Shown: piece by piece, positions 9,395 to 17,996 of the stretch | How the letters are laid out: each line of letters begins with the position of its first letter | Numbering within the stretch: the stretch's first letter is position 1 | Origin: Lachnospiraceae bacterium | GTDB taxonomy: Bacteria > Bacillota > Clostridia > Lachnospirales > Lachnospiraceae | NCBI GenBank assembly: GCA_023664345.1 | Contig: JAMPFQ010000004.1 | Coordinates: forward strand, 117,690 to 181,689 | DNA length: 64,000 nucleotides | Direction: 5' to 3' | Notes under the pieces: model-generated | The model's input: the letters and a program-made list of their open reading frames with translations, nothing else | What the model was told of the DNA's origin: nothing | Databases searched by the model: none | Translations under genes and position numbers: made by a program

Positions 9395-9431
9395 GTACTA
9401 GATGCAAATGAGTTGCATTTGCATCTAGTAC
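9395..9431 (-). promoter_or_regulatory. Fur-family operator: perfect 15-bp inverted repeat
   Basis: GTACTAGATGCAAAT (9395-9409) and ATTTGCATCTAGTAC (9417-9431) are exact reverse complements with a 7-nt centre. Inside lies TGCAAATGAGTTGCA (9403-9417), a 7-1-7 site like those bound by Fur-superfamily repressors and close to the TGCAAAT-type boxes known for the manganese regulator Mur of alphaproteobacteria. It overlaps the end of the -10 element and the expected transcription start of the exporter operon. The Fur-family gene three cistrons downstream is the probable ligand, giving autoregulation. Confidence 0.8.
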
Positions 9432-9457
9432 TATACCACATTCCAGCACCTTGTCAA
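9430..9457 (-). promoter_or_regulatory. Sigma-A promoter of metal-exporter operon
   Basis: On the minus strand TTGACA (9452-9457) is followed after 16 nt by TATAGT (9430-9435). This near-consensus promoter points at the exporter gene at 9355. The operator palindrome begins within the -10 element, a placement typical of repression. Confidence 0.8.
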
Positions 9458-9488
9458 GCACTTATCCTTATATTGCTGCCAGCAACCA

Positions 9489-9665
9489 GGCGGTGTCATG
9501 CTGCCCTGTCATAGGCGGACTTTGGGGGACGCACTTAGCGGAGATGAAATCCACTGCCTACGAAGACTTGAACGCGAACGCTCTATTCGCGTACTAGTCG
9601 TAGTTGGCAGTTAGTTCAGCGCCGCGTTGTCCCGTCCGCATAGGATAGGACAGCATGACACCGCC
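9489..9665. repeat. Long imperfect palindrome (MITE-like or structured RNA element)
   Basis: GGCGGTGTCATGCTG (9489-9503) is the exact reverse complement of 9651-9665, and the match continues imperfectly for about 31 nt. The interior also folds: GGGACGC pairs with GCGTTGTCCC-like sequence, ACTGCCTACGA (9553-9563) with TCGTAGTTGGCAGT, and AACGCGAA (9571-9578) with TTCGCGT (9586-9592) at the tip. The whole 177 nt can form one rod. It has no ORF and fills the gap between divergent operator region and the DUF4179 gene. A non-autonomous transposable element or a structured RNA are both possible. Confidence 0.7.
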
Positions 9666-9701
9666 GTCCCATCCGCCATAAACCGACAAGCCGCCAGCCC
9701 C

Positions 9702-10775
9702 CTACTCCCCCAAAGAAAACGTCACCATCCACTTCCCTTCCACATGAATCCCCGATACCCAGAAATCCCCCCGCAGGGAATACTCCGGCAATTCCTCCGG
9801 CGATATCGCAAACACCTCATCCGTGTATGCCACCGTCTCTGTCTCCTCCGTAGCGCCCCAAAAATGCAGGCTGTAATCAGAATCCCTCCGACCACCCCGG
9901 CTGTCCACCACCCGAAAGAACCCATGATTATCATTTTCCAGATTATCCGGAGCCGCCTGCTGGATGTGCAGCATACCATCCACATAACCCAGCCCTGTCA
10001 GTTCCATTCCCACCACAGGGAACCGCTCATCCCCCTGCCCGGGAACCAGCACCTTTGCCTCATGCTCATTAAAATCCACATAGTCGCGCCAATGCAGCCC
10101 TCCCGCTCCACTCAGGGTGGCAGTCATGGTCTGGGGATCTTCCTCCGCCTCTGTCAGCGGTATGGGGATCTCGATATCCTCATAATACTCCTTTTGTCCG
10201 ATAAATTCCCTGACGGAAAAGGTGACTTTTCCCGTCCCGATCTCCTTATCATCCGTTATGGTGATCAGATAAGTAACGATCCCTGTCTCCTCGTCAAATC
10301 CCACTTTCTCACAGTGCCCGATACTGCTGTCCGCATTGGTCCAGATATGGTAACTGTCATAGAGATCCGTAGTGGCGTCGATGCGGTCTCCCTCCAGATC
10401 CTGCATGGTAATATAGACCTGTGCCACATTGCCCTGAATGCTGGCGGATACCACCTCCATGCGGATGCCCTGATCCTCGTCCCACATCTGCACGGGCACG
10501 AACCTCTGGGCCAGTCCCGGGGATACCAGATGCATCAACTGATAAATGACAGGATTCGACGCCATCACTGGCAGGGTGATGCAGGCGCATAGACATACCA
10601 CCGCAGCCGCAGCCGAGACTTTCAGGAATTTCCCGCCCAGGTACCTGCCCCAATACCTGCCCGGATGCTCCTTTCTTTCCTTCTGCTCCCCGGCCTTTTG
10701 CAGAAGTTCCTCCAGCAGCGCCTGATCCGGCGCGATCTGTTCATTCATTTTCCGATATTTTTCTTTAAATCCCAT
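9702..10775 (-). CDS. DUF4179 domain-containing anti-sigma factor
   Basis: This 357-residue single-pass membrane protein begins with a cytoplasmic helical segment (about residues 1-50). One membrane span follows at about residues 52-72 (KVSAAAAVVCLCACITLPVMA), then a large extracellular domain of the DUF4179 kind seen in clostridial anti-sigma proteins. It overlaps the end of the ECF sigma gene by 11 nt, so the pair is coupled. By family analogy it holds the sigma factor at the membrane until an envelope signal releases it. The signal is unknown. Confidence 0.85.
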   Translation of the reverse strand: MGFKEKYRKMNEQIAPDQALLEELLQKAGEQKERKEHPGRYWGRYLGGKFLKVSAAAAVVCLCACITLPVMASNPVIYQLMHLVSPGLAQRFVPVQMWDEDQGIRMEVVSASIQGNVAQVYITMQDLEGDRIDATTDLYDSYHIWTNADSSIGHCEKVGFDEETGIVTYLITITDDKEIGTGKVTFSVREFIGQKEYYEDIEIPIPLTEAEEDPQTMTATLSGAGGLHWRDYVDFNEHEAKVLVPGQGDERFPVVGMELTGLGYVDGMLHIQQAAPDNLENDNHGFFRVVDSRGGRRDSDYSLHFWGATEETETVAYTDEVFAISPEELPEYSLRGDFWVSGIHVEGKWMVTFSLGE

Positions 10776-11241
10776 AGCCTTCCTCCTCTAAGATCTCTCT
10801 CAGCATGATCCTCGCCCTGGTCAGCTGGGTCCTCACCGTGGACTCTTTCCGCCGGAGAATCTCCGCAATCTTCGCCACCGATAGTTCTTCATAGTAAAAA
10901 AGGTGTATCACGTCCCGATACTTCTGCGGAAGCCTGGAAAGTTCCCCGTACAGTTCCAGGCTTTCCCTTTCCTCAAAGGGCAGATCCTCCTCCAGCGCCA
11001 CGGTGCGCTTTTTCCAGAGGGAGGCCAGCAGTGTGTTGGAACAGTTGACCGTCACCCGCAGGAGCCATGCCTTGCAGTGTTCCTCGTTTTCAAATATAGG
11101 ACGCTTTTTCAGCAGCCGCAGGAACACTTCCTGATAGACCTCGTCTGCGTCCTCCTTTGTCCCCGTTCTGGCAAAGGCCAGGCGGTAGACCATATCTGAG
11201 TATGTTTTGATGATCTGTTCGGGATCATATCCTATGCGCAT
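10765..11241 (-). CDS. ECF-type RNA polymerase sigma factor
   Basis: This 158-residue protein contains sigma region 2 (YSDMVYRLAFARTGTKEDADEVYQEVFLRLL, about residues 14-44). Sigma region 4 follows (LPQKYRDVIHLFYYEELSVAKIAEILRRKESTVRTQLTRAR, about residues 103-143), with no region 3, which is the ECF layout. The start is supported by GAAAGGAGG upstream. A TATAAT-like element lies at 11304-11309 on the minus strand. It forms a two-gene unit with the DUF4179 protein and is expected to direct RNA polymerase to envelope-stress-type promoters, usually including its own. Confidence 0.92.
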   Translation of the reverse strand: MRIGYDPEQIIKTYSDMVYRLAFARTGTKEDADEVYQEVFLRLLKKRPIFENEEHCKAWLLRVTVNCSNTLLASLWKKRTVALEEDLPFEERESLELYGELSRLPQKYRDVIHLFYYEELSVAKIAEILRRKESTVRTQLTRARIMLREILEEEGYGI

Positions 11242-11366
11242 GGACGATCTGACCTCCTTTCACTGTTAATACCGTTAAGATACACGAAAAGCTACAAAAA
11301 CAATTATACCATTTCCCAGAATATGTGATAGAATATATCTGTTACAGATAATTTATGGGGATCATT

Positions 11367-13187
11367 ATGAAAACAGCGGAGCGTTTTAAAAAGAATATCC
11401 GGCTTCCCGCAGGCAGTATCCAGAAAAGGATACTGATCATCACCATATCCTGCCTGTTCTGTATGTGCGTCATCATCAGTTCCGTCAGTTTCTATATCTT
11501 CCAGAATTATCTGCAGAACAGCCTGATCCACTCTACGGAGGCCAGCCTGCAGCTGCTTTCGGATTCCATCAACAGTGGCATGGACGATATTTCACAGATC
11601 GTGCGGTTCTGCCAGACCAACACGAACATTGCTACTTATATACAGAGGAATCCCAATCCCGGCTCCATCCTGTCCGTGTCCACCTACGACCGTATGTACG
11701 AAGAATACGGCAACAATCCGTCAAAAGATCATATCAACAGGCTGGCTGTGATCACTAACGAACACTTTTTACAGATCGTCAGCGCCACCTACTCCTCCAC
11801 TGCCGACCTGACGTCTGAGGTGCCCAAACTGCCATATTTTGACAGGCTGCTGGAGGCTGATACCTACGATTTTTCCACCGGGTTTGTAAAAGACCCTTTT
11901 TCCCGCAACGGAAAAAGCGTGCTTCCGGTGATCCGGCCCATCACTTATAAATACAGTTCCGTCCGGGGCGGCGTCCTCTTTCTGGAGATCTCTTCCGATT
12001 TATTTACCAGCGCCCTGAAGCGTTATACGACTGCGGAGGACAGCTATATGTATCTGTCCATAGGCGGGCACAGTTACGTTTATCGGGATGACAGCCTTGT
12101 GGAAATGGACGAGCCTTACCAGATCACGCGGGATCTGTCTTCCTCCACGCTGACTGAAACCATCAGCGTCAAAGAGATCCAGGACGGGGAGGGTTCCCGC
12201 CTGGTGCTGATCTCCCCCCTGAACATGCCGGACTGTTACATCTGCCAGAGCATCTCCCATTCCGAACTGCGGGATCAGCAGCTGCTCCTGTGGCCCATCC
12301 TGGGCGGCACGCTGGTCAGCATCGTGGGAATCGGCATCCTGCTGATGATCACCCTGAACCGCATGATCAATGTGCCGGTCTCCAAGATCAGGGCAAAAAT
12401 GCTGCGGGTGGCGGACGGCGACTTTGAGCGCGACCCCTCCATCGAATGGAATCATGAACTGGGCGAGATCGGCAGGGGCATCAACGATCTGTCAGAAAAT
12501 GTCTACCTGCTGATGAACCGGAGGCTGGAGGACGAGAAACAGAAAAAAGACCTGGAATATAAAATGCTCCAGAGTCAGATCAATCCTCATTTTATCTACA
12601 ACACGCTAAATTCCATCAAATGGATGGCTACCATCCAGGGTTCTGCGGGAATCTCTGAAATGACCACCGCCCTGGCGAAGCTGTTGAAAAGTATTTCCAA
12701 GGGAACTAGGCTGATGGTCCCCATTGAGGAAGAACTGTCGCTCTTGCAGGATTATTTTACCATACAGAGTTACCGTTACGGCGGCACTATCACCATGGAG
12801 ATACAGGTGGATGAGGATTCCCTGTTACAGTGCCAGATCATAAAATTCACCTTACAGCCCCTGGTGGAAAACGCCATTTTCCACGGCGTGGAGCCCAAGG
12901 GGGCAGGACATATCCTGATCCATGTCTCCTCTGAAAAGCTGACGGAAGAAAGCGAGCCTTCCATCCGCATCGATGTGACTGATGACGGTATCGGGATACC
13001 TGCGGAGAAAGCTGCACAGATTCTCCTGTCCAACGAGGACAACAGCACGGAATTTTTCCGGGAGATCGGGGTCAGCAATGTGCATAAAAGGTTACAATAC
13101 GAGTTTGGCGCGGCTTACGGCATCACAATAGACAGTGTGGAGGGCGAATACACCACCATGTCCATCCACATTCCATGCAGGATATAA
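11367..13187 (+). CDS. Sensor histidine kinase, YesM family
   Basis: This 606-residue membrane kinase has a first TM at about residues 20-42, an extracellular sensor of about 250 residues, and a second TM near residue 305-330. A HAMP linker precedes the His_kinase domain with the phosphoacceptor motif QINPHFIYNTLNSIKWM. The ATPase domain has its N box (PLVENAIFHGVEP) and G box (DDGIGIP). The start at 11367 is preferred over ATG 11355, which lacks any ribosome binding site; 11367 follows GGGGA. The gene is 10 nt from its response regulator. YesM/YesN pairs usually sense and control polysaccharide uptake, which fits the adjoining heparinase-like gene. Confidence 0.93.
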   Translation: MKTAERFKKNIRLPAGSIQKRILIITISCLFCMCVIISSVSFYIFQNYLQNSLIHSTEASLQLLSDSINSGMDDISQIVRFCQTNTNIATYIQRNPNPGSILSVSTYDRMYEEYGNNPSKDHINRLAVITNEHFLQIVSATYSSTADLTSEVPKLPYFDRLLEADTYDFSTGFVKDPFSRNGKSVLPVIRPITYKYSSVRGGVLFLEISSDLFTSALKRYTTAEDSYMYLSIGGHSYVYRDDSLVEMDEPYQITRDLSSSTLTETISVKEIQDGEGSRLVLISPLNMPDCYICQSISHSELRDQQLLLWPILGGTLVSIVGIGILLMITLNRMINVPVSKIRAKMLRVADGDFERDPSIEWNHELGEIGRGINDLSENVYLLMNRRLEDEKQKKDLEYKMLQSQINPHFIYNTLNSIKWMATIQGSAGISEMTTALAKLLKSISKGTRLMVPIEEELSLLQDYFTIQSYRYGGTITMEIQVDEDSLLQCQIIKFTLQPLVENAIFHGVEPKGAGHILIHVSSEKLTEESEPSIRIDVTDDGIGIPAEKAAQILLSNEDNSTEFFREIGVSNVHKRLQYEFGAAYGITIDSVEGEYTTMSIHIPCRI

Positions 13188-13197
13188 AGGAGAAACC

Positions 13198-14805
13198 ATG
13201 TACAAATTACTTATCGTGGACGATGAACCCCTGGTCCAGGTGGGCATCAAGTCCATGCTGGACTGGGCGGAGCTGGATATCAAGGTGATCGGTACCGCAG
13301 TCAATGGCCAGGCGGCCCTCAAGATCATATACGAGCAATCCCCCGATATCGTGATCACAGATGTGAAAATGCCGGTCATGAGCGGTCTGGAACTGATCCG
13401 GAAATGCCGGGAACAGTGCGGCGATGAATATCCTTATTTCATCATCCTCACCAGCTATGAGGACTTCCATATGGTCAAGGAGGCTCTCACTTATCAGGTG
13501 ACGGACTATCTGGTAAAGATGGAGCTCACCCCCGCTTCCCTGACGGAAGCCATAGAGCGGGTATTAAAACGGATCCAGGAGTCTGCCAACAGGAACCGTT
13601 CCACGGAAAGCATCGTGCATCCTTTTTATGACAAATTTTTTATCAGGCTGATCAATGATCTGTTTGAATCGGAGGAGCAGTTTTCCCTACAGAGCCGGGA
13701 TCTGAACCTGGATTTCCACTATGACGGCTATGTCTGCTGTTATGGGGAAATGACCGGCTATCAGGCAGACTCCCTGCCCATGGAGAAGCAGCTGTCCCTG
13801 TTTTCCACCTCCATGCAGATGCTGAGGGAACTGGCGGGAAAATATCGTCCCTGTTTCTGCCTCTCCCTGGACACCAGGCACTTCGCCCTGATCTTCTGCT
13901 ATGAAACAGGGCAGGGCGACGATCTTCCTTACGGACCGGAGTTAAAGGAGATCCTGGCAAGCATCAGCAAGACCCTGACCAAGTATTACAATGTGTCTTT
14001 TCGCTGCGGCATCGGCAGCATGGTGGACGCTCCCCTTGCCATCTGCGACTCCTATCAGTGCTCCAGACAGGCAAACCTTTCCACAGAGGAGGAAAATCCC
14101 ATTGCCTTTTTTGAGGAATGCGTGAAATCGTTAGAAGCCCCTCATAATCCTTTTAACATCAGCCTGTTCAAACAGGATCTGACCAAAGCTTTTGAGGAAT
14201 ATGATGCCGAGACCCTGAACCGCACACTGGATGATCTCTGTGAACTTTTCCTGTCTCACCCTGACCATTTCGTGCAGGTCCTGGACGGCGCCTGTAATAT
14301 CTTATACTTGTCGATCTCCTTGCTCCAGGACGGGGAGAGGATCGTATCCGAATTTTTCCGGGATGATCCTGACGGATACCGCTCCATCTACAAGCAGACC
14401 ACCGTGGAGCAGATCGTCAACTGGCTCAATTCCTTTAAGCGACAGATGTGTCAGCTTTTCGAGAGCCATCATAAGGATTATAAGAATCATATCGTGACCA
14501 ATGTAAAAAAATATATCAACGCCCACCTGAAAGAGCGCCTTTCCCTGAACGAAGTGGCGGCAGTGTTCGGCATCAGCCCCAACTATCTGAGCCAGCTTTT
14601 CGGCAGATATAATGACGTGGGGTTTTCCGAATATATCAACACCTGCAAGATCGCGGAGAGCAAACGCCTGCTGGCGGAAGGCAACCTCAAGGTTTACGAG
14701 GTGGCGGAGATGCTGGGCTTTGAGAGCGCCTTTTATTTCAGCAAGGTATTCAAGAAAGTGGAGGGTGTCTCACCTACCGAATATCTAAACAATCAGTTCA
14801 TGTGA
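13198..14805 (+). CDS. Response regulator with AraC DNA-binding domain, YesN family
   Basis: This 535-residue protein has a receiver domain at residues 1-120 (acidic DDE at 8-10, phosphorylatable Asp55 in IVITDVKMPVMSG). A 300-residue middle region and a C-terminal AraC double helix-turn-helix follow (LNEVAAVFGISPNYLSQLF and VAEMLGFESAFYFSKVFKKVEGVSPTEY). The start at 13198 follows AAAGGAG; upstream in-frame codons lie inside the kinase gene. It is the cognate partner of the preceding YesM kinase. Its probable target is the lyase operon immediately downstream. Confidence 0.94.
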   Translation: MYKLLIVDDEPLVQVGIKSMLDWAELDIKVIGTAVNGQAALKIIYEQSPDIVITDVKMPVMSGLELIRKCREQCGDEYPYFIILTSYEDFHMVKEALTYQVTDYLVKMELTPASLTEAIERVLKRIQESANRNRSTESIVHPFYDKFFIRLINDLFESEEQFSLQSRDLNLDFHYDGYVCCYGEMTGYQADSLPMEKQLSLFSTSMQMLRELAGKYRPCFCLSLDTRHFALIFCYETGQGDDLPYGPELKEILASISKTLTKYYNVSFRCGIGSMVDAPLAICDSYQCSRQANLSTEEENPIAFFEECVKSLEAPHNPFNISLFKQDLTKAFEEYDAETLNRTLDDLCELFLSHPDHFVQVLDGACNILYLSISLLQDGERIVSEFFRDDPDGYRSIYKQTTVEQIVNWLNSFKRQMCQLFESHHKDYKNHIVTNVKKYINAHLKERLSLNEVAAVFGISPNYLSQLFGRYNDVGFSEYINTCKIAESKRLLAEGNLKVYEVAEMLGFESAFYFSKVFKKVEGVSPTEYLNNQFM

Positions 14806-14816
14806 GGGATATGGCA

Positions 14817-16640
14817 ATGGAAAAACGATTTTTAAACGCAATGGAACACTTTTGGGAGAAAAACGACCGGCTGCGGGACTTCCGGCCCTTTCCCGATATT
14901 GACGACAGAAAGGCCTACGAGGGACTTCCCCTGAAACTGCGCAGGGATCTGATCGAACAGGGAGAAGCTTATCTGGGCTATGGATATCCGGTGATACGTG
15001 CCACCGATTTTATGGATTTCAAGCGCACCGGGAATCGCGTTGACTTTGAAACTCGCTATTTTGAAAGACGATATGCCTTAAATGCCCTGACAGCAGCGGA
15101 ATGCGCGGAGGATAAGGGACGTTTTCTGGATGATATCATCAACGGCATCTTTGCCATCTGCGAGGAAAGCGCATGGCAGCTTCCTCCCCACAATACCTAC
15201 ATCCGCAACGCTCCCCAGGAGATCTTGCCCGACGTCACACGTCCTGTGTTGGATCTGTTTGCCTGCGAGACGGGAGCCCAGCTTGCCTGCGTCCGCTATC
15301 TGCTGGGAAGCCGCCTGGACAGGATAAGCCCCTTCATCAATACACGAATTGCTTATGAACTGGAACGGCGTATTTTAATCCCGTATGTTCACGAGCATTT
15401 CTGGTGGATGGGAAAAGACGAGGAACCCATGTGCAACTGGACTCCCTGGTGCACCCAGAACGTGCTGCTGGCTGTCTTTTTGCGCAGGGCGCTTCCCGGC
15501 ACGGAAAAGGCCGTTACCTTGAAAGCCGCGGAAAGCCTGGACTATTTTCTAAAAGATTACGGCGAGGACGGCTGCTGTGACGAGGGCGCCCAGTACTTTC
15601 GCCATGCAGGGCTATGCCTGGACGGTGCGACGGATATCCTGAACCGGATCACCAGCGGCGCTTTTGAGGGATTGTACGCATGGGATAAGGTGAAGAATAT
15701 CGCCTCCTATATTTTCCATGTACATGTAAACGACCGATATTATATCAATTTCGCGGACTGCTCCCCTGTAGCGGGGCGGGCAGGGGTGCGGGAATTCCTC
15801 TTCGGCAGGCGCACCTCCCAGCCGGAACTGATGCTCTTCGCCGCCAGGGATCTGAAAGCGGCACAGGGAGACATTTTTGCGGATGAATCCAACCGATTGA
15901 ACCTTTTTTACCGGATGCAGGCCATTTTCCATTATCAGGAGATCATGGACTATGACACCTCACGGACGCCGTTACATCAGGATATCTATTATCCCAGCGT
16001 GGGGCTGTTCCTCTCCAGGAACGATACGTTCTGCCTGGCGGTGAAAGCGGGAGACAACGATGACAGCCACAACCACAACGACACCGGAAGCTTTACCCTG
16101 TACAAGAACGGGCGTCCCCTGTTCGTTGACATCGGCGTGGAAAGTTACACGGCCAAGACCTTTTCCTCCCGCAGATACGAGATCTGGACCATGCAGTCCT
16201 GCTATCACAATCTGCCCACCATTGAAGGACTGGATCAGCGCGACGGCAAGGAATACCGCGCCACGGAGGTGGAAACCGCTTTCCACGACACGGAAAGCAG
16301 CATCTCCATGGAACTGTCCGGCGCTTATCCCTTGAAAACTTGCAAAAAACACTATACGCGCAGGATATTTTTTGATAAACTTAAAAGTAGTATTCTGCTG
16401 AAAGATGCCACGGATGCCGGGAATGTGGTCTTAAACTTCATCACATATGAAAAGCCCCTGGTAACGGACGATCACATTGAGATCGGGGATTTGGCACAGG
16501 CTGGCTTTTCAGGGGCAAAACCCATAGCGGTGGAAGTCCTGCCCATCACGGACGCAAGGCTGCGGACCGCATGGGATCACGATCTGTACCGCATCCGGCT
16601 GGCTATGACAGCAGCAGAATTCCAACTGGAGATAAAATAG
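14817..16640 (+). CDS. Heparinase II/III family polysaccharide lyase
   Basis: This 607-residue protein has an N-terminal alpha/alpha-toroid (about residues 1-360). It is followed by the heparinase II/III beta-sandwich with the diagnostic motif DSHNHNDTGSFTLYKNGRPLFVDIG, which holds a catalytic His and a metal-binding region. No signal peptide is present, so it likely acts on imported uronate oligosaccharides in the cytoplasm. The ATG at 14817 follows GAGGG by 8 nt; the GTG at 14802 overlaps the response-regulator stop and is less likely. Position after YesM/YesN suggests regulation by that pair. The exact glycan (heparin-like, alginate-like or other) cannot be told. Confidence 0.88.
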   Translation: MEKRFLNAMEHFWEKNDRLRDFRPFPDIDDRKAYEGLPLKLRRDLIEQGEAYLGYGYPVIRATDFMDFKRTGNRVDFETRYFERRYALNALTAAECAEDKGRFLDDIINGIFAICEESAWQLPPHNTYIRNAPQEILPDVTRPVLDLFACETGAQLACVRYLLGSRLDRISPFINTRIAYELERRILIPYVHEHFWWMGKDEEPMCNWTPWCTQNVLLAVFLRRALPGTEKAVTLKAAESLDYFLKDYGEDGCCDEGAQYFRHAGLCLDGATDILNRITSGAFEGLYAWDKVKNIASYIFHVHVNDRYYINFADCSPVAGRAGVREFLFGRRTSQPELMLFAARDLKAAQGDIFADESNRLNLFYRMQAIFHYQEIMDYDTSRTPLHQDIYYPSVGLFLSRNDTFCLAVKAGDNDDSHNHNDTGSFTLYKNGRPLFVDIGVESYTAKTFSSRRYEIWTMQSCYHNLPTIEGLDQRDGKEYRATEVETAFHDTESSISMELSGAYPLKTCKKHYTRRIFFDKLKSSILLKDATDAGNVVLNFITYEKPLVTDDHIEIGDLAQAGFSGAKPIAVEVLPITDARLRTAWDHDLYRIRLAMTAAEFQLEIK

Positions 16641-16651
16641 AGGTTATCGAT

Positions 16652-17323
16652 ATGCGTATTGAAGAATTAAAGCCGGGACAGGAACTGACCCTGTTCGTCA
16701 GCGTAAACAACAACTCATTGGTCTTCACCAGCAAGGTGCAGGAGATCAATTACAGGAGGCACATGATCTTCGCGGACGCCGTTTTTCAGGACGGCAAGCC
16801 CATATCTTTCCGGGGAAAGGGCGTTATCGTAAACGTCCTCGCCGCCACAGGGGATGAGAAACCGCATTTATTCAGAAATGTGTCGAACACCCTGCTGCGG
16901 CGATCCGATGGAACGCTCTGCTATAGCTTTACCACGCTCGCGGAGAGCGTGGCTTATAATCGGCGGGAAAATTTCCGCTGCTATGTGGGCATCGAGACCT
17001 CCATCCGGCTCGATTCCAACCGCGCCGCCTATGAGGCCATCATCCGCGATGTCAGTTCCAACGGCTTCGCGGTGGTTTGTGACAGCGATGTCATGTTCAG
17101 GGAGGGAAATCTGGTCCATGTTGTCCTCAATGACCAGATTGACGGCTTTGGAGAAAAATACTTTTTCCATCTGTATGGTCTGATAGCCCGGATCCAGGAA
17201 CTGGAAAACGGCAAGACCGTTTACGGCTGCCGTTTAAATAACCATGTGGCGGGACTGGATTCCTATCTTATGAAAAAGGAGCGCAGCCGCCTGAGAAAGA
17301 GCCACTATAGCCGCTTCCGGTAA
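16652..17323 (+). CDS. PilZ domain c-di-GMP effector (YcgR-like)
   Basis: This 223-residue protein has a YcgR-type N-terminal beta-barrel (residues 1-95) and a PilZ domain. Both c-di-GMP binding motifs are present: R105-E-N-F-R109 and D133-x-S-x-x-G138. The start at 16652 follows AGAGGTT by 6 nt, and the longer in-frame ORF lies inside the lyase gene. It probably changes behaviour in response to c-di-GMP, for example motility or exopolysaccharide production. Its place 11 nt after a polysaccharide lyase gene is unusual, and no flagellar genes are nearby. Confidence 0.88.
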   Translation: MRIEELKPGQELTLFVSVNNNSLVFTSKVQEINYRRHMIFADAVFQDGKPISFRGKGVIVNVLAATGDEKPHLFRNVSNTLLRRSDGTLCYSFTTLAESVAYNRRENFRCYVGIETSIRLDSNRAAYEAIIRDVSSNGFAVVCDSDVMFREGNLVHVVLNDQIDGFGEKYFFHLYGLIARIQELENGKTVYGCRLNNHVAGLDSYLMKKERSRLRKSHYSRFR

Positions 17324-17459
17324 AGTAAATACGGGGGGATTGTGTGATCTTTCCATACATTTCCGGGCATCTGTCTCGGAAAAATCCCCGACCGAAGCGG
17401 AGTTCTTCCAGGTCAGGGACAGGGAGGAGAATTGACCTCCGTGATGGATGAGTTGTCGT
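17324..17459. other. Convergent intergenic region with nested inverted repeats
   Basis: The 136 nt between the PilZ gene and the leftward module contain CGGGG...ATT pairing with AATCCCCG at 17384-17391 and, inside it, TTTCCG/CGGAAA. No T-tract follows on either strand, so termination is possible but unproven. No ORF is seen. Confidence 0.35.
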
Positions 17460-17996
17460 CTATCGCTCCAATATTTCCATCAGATAGTGCTCATCAGCTT
17501 TATGCGCATGATTGCGCTGTTTATACTCCAAAATTGCTTTGATCAATTTATTTATGTCTGTCCCATAGTACTCTTCATAAAATTGAGTCTCCCCCTTATA
17601 CCTTCGCCTGTTCAAAAAAATATTCTCTTTTGCAAAATCCTTGGGATGCTTTTGAGATTTTCCCTTTTCATATTCCTTAAATTTTCTCTCTGACAAAATT
17701 AAAAGAATTTCCAGTTCAGGAAGCGTGCAAAACTTCGTTACTTTTTTTATCTGCGTTCGAAATTCCGCAGGAATGATTAATTTATCAGTCTGTTTATCCC
17801 CGATTCTCCATACTTCAACATCACCTCCATAAATGCGCAGCTGCCCCATGATCATGGGTGAACTTTTAATCTGTCGTGCATGATAGGTAATACGCCCCAG
17901 CAGATCGTCCGCACTTACCTTTAGTTTCCCATGTTCCAGCAGCATATCTATTACCTTTTTTTCATTCGATCCTTCGCACATAATAAGATATTTCAT
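17460..17996 (-). CDS. Small partner of AAA ATPase, possible TOPRIM-like nuclease
   Basis: This 178-residue protein begins KYLIMCEGSNEKKVIDMLL. That opening, a beta strand ending in an acidic EG followed by a helix, is how TOPRIM-type nucleotidyl/nuclease domains start. A later RIGDKQTDK and PELEILLIL segment would supply further acidic residues. Its start overlaps the ATPase stop by 4 nt. Codon use is AT-rich, unlike the GC-rich genes on both sides, which suggests transfer. An ATPase with a small TOPRIM-like partner recalls anti-phage systems such as PARIS or Gabija, but I cannot assign it to a named family. Confidence 0.7.
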   Translation of the reverse strand: MKYLIMCEGSNEKKVIDMLLEHGKLKVSADDLLGRITYHARQIKSSPMIMGQLRIYGGDVEVWRIGDKQTDKLIIPAEFRTQIKKVTKFCTLPELEILLILSERKFKEYEKGKSQKHPKDFAKENIFLNRRRYKGETQFYEEYYGTDINKLIKAILEYKQRNHAHKADEHYLMEILER

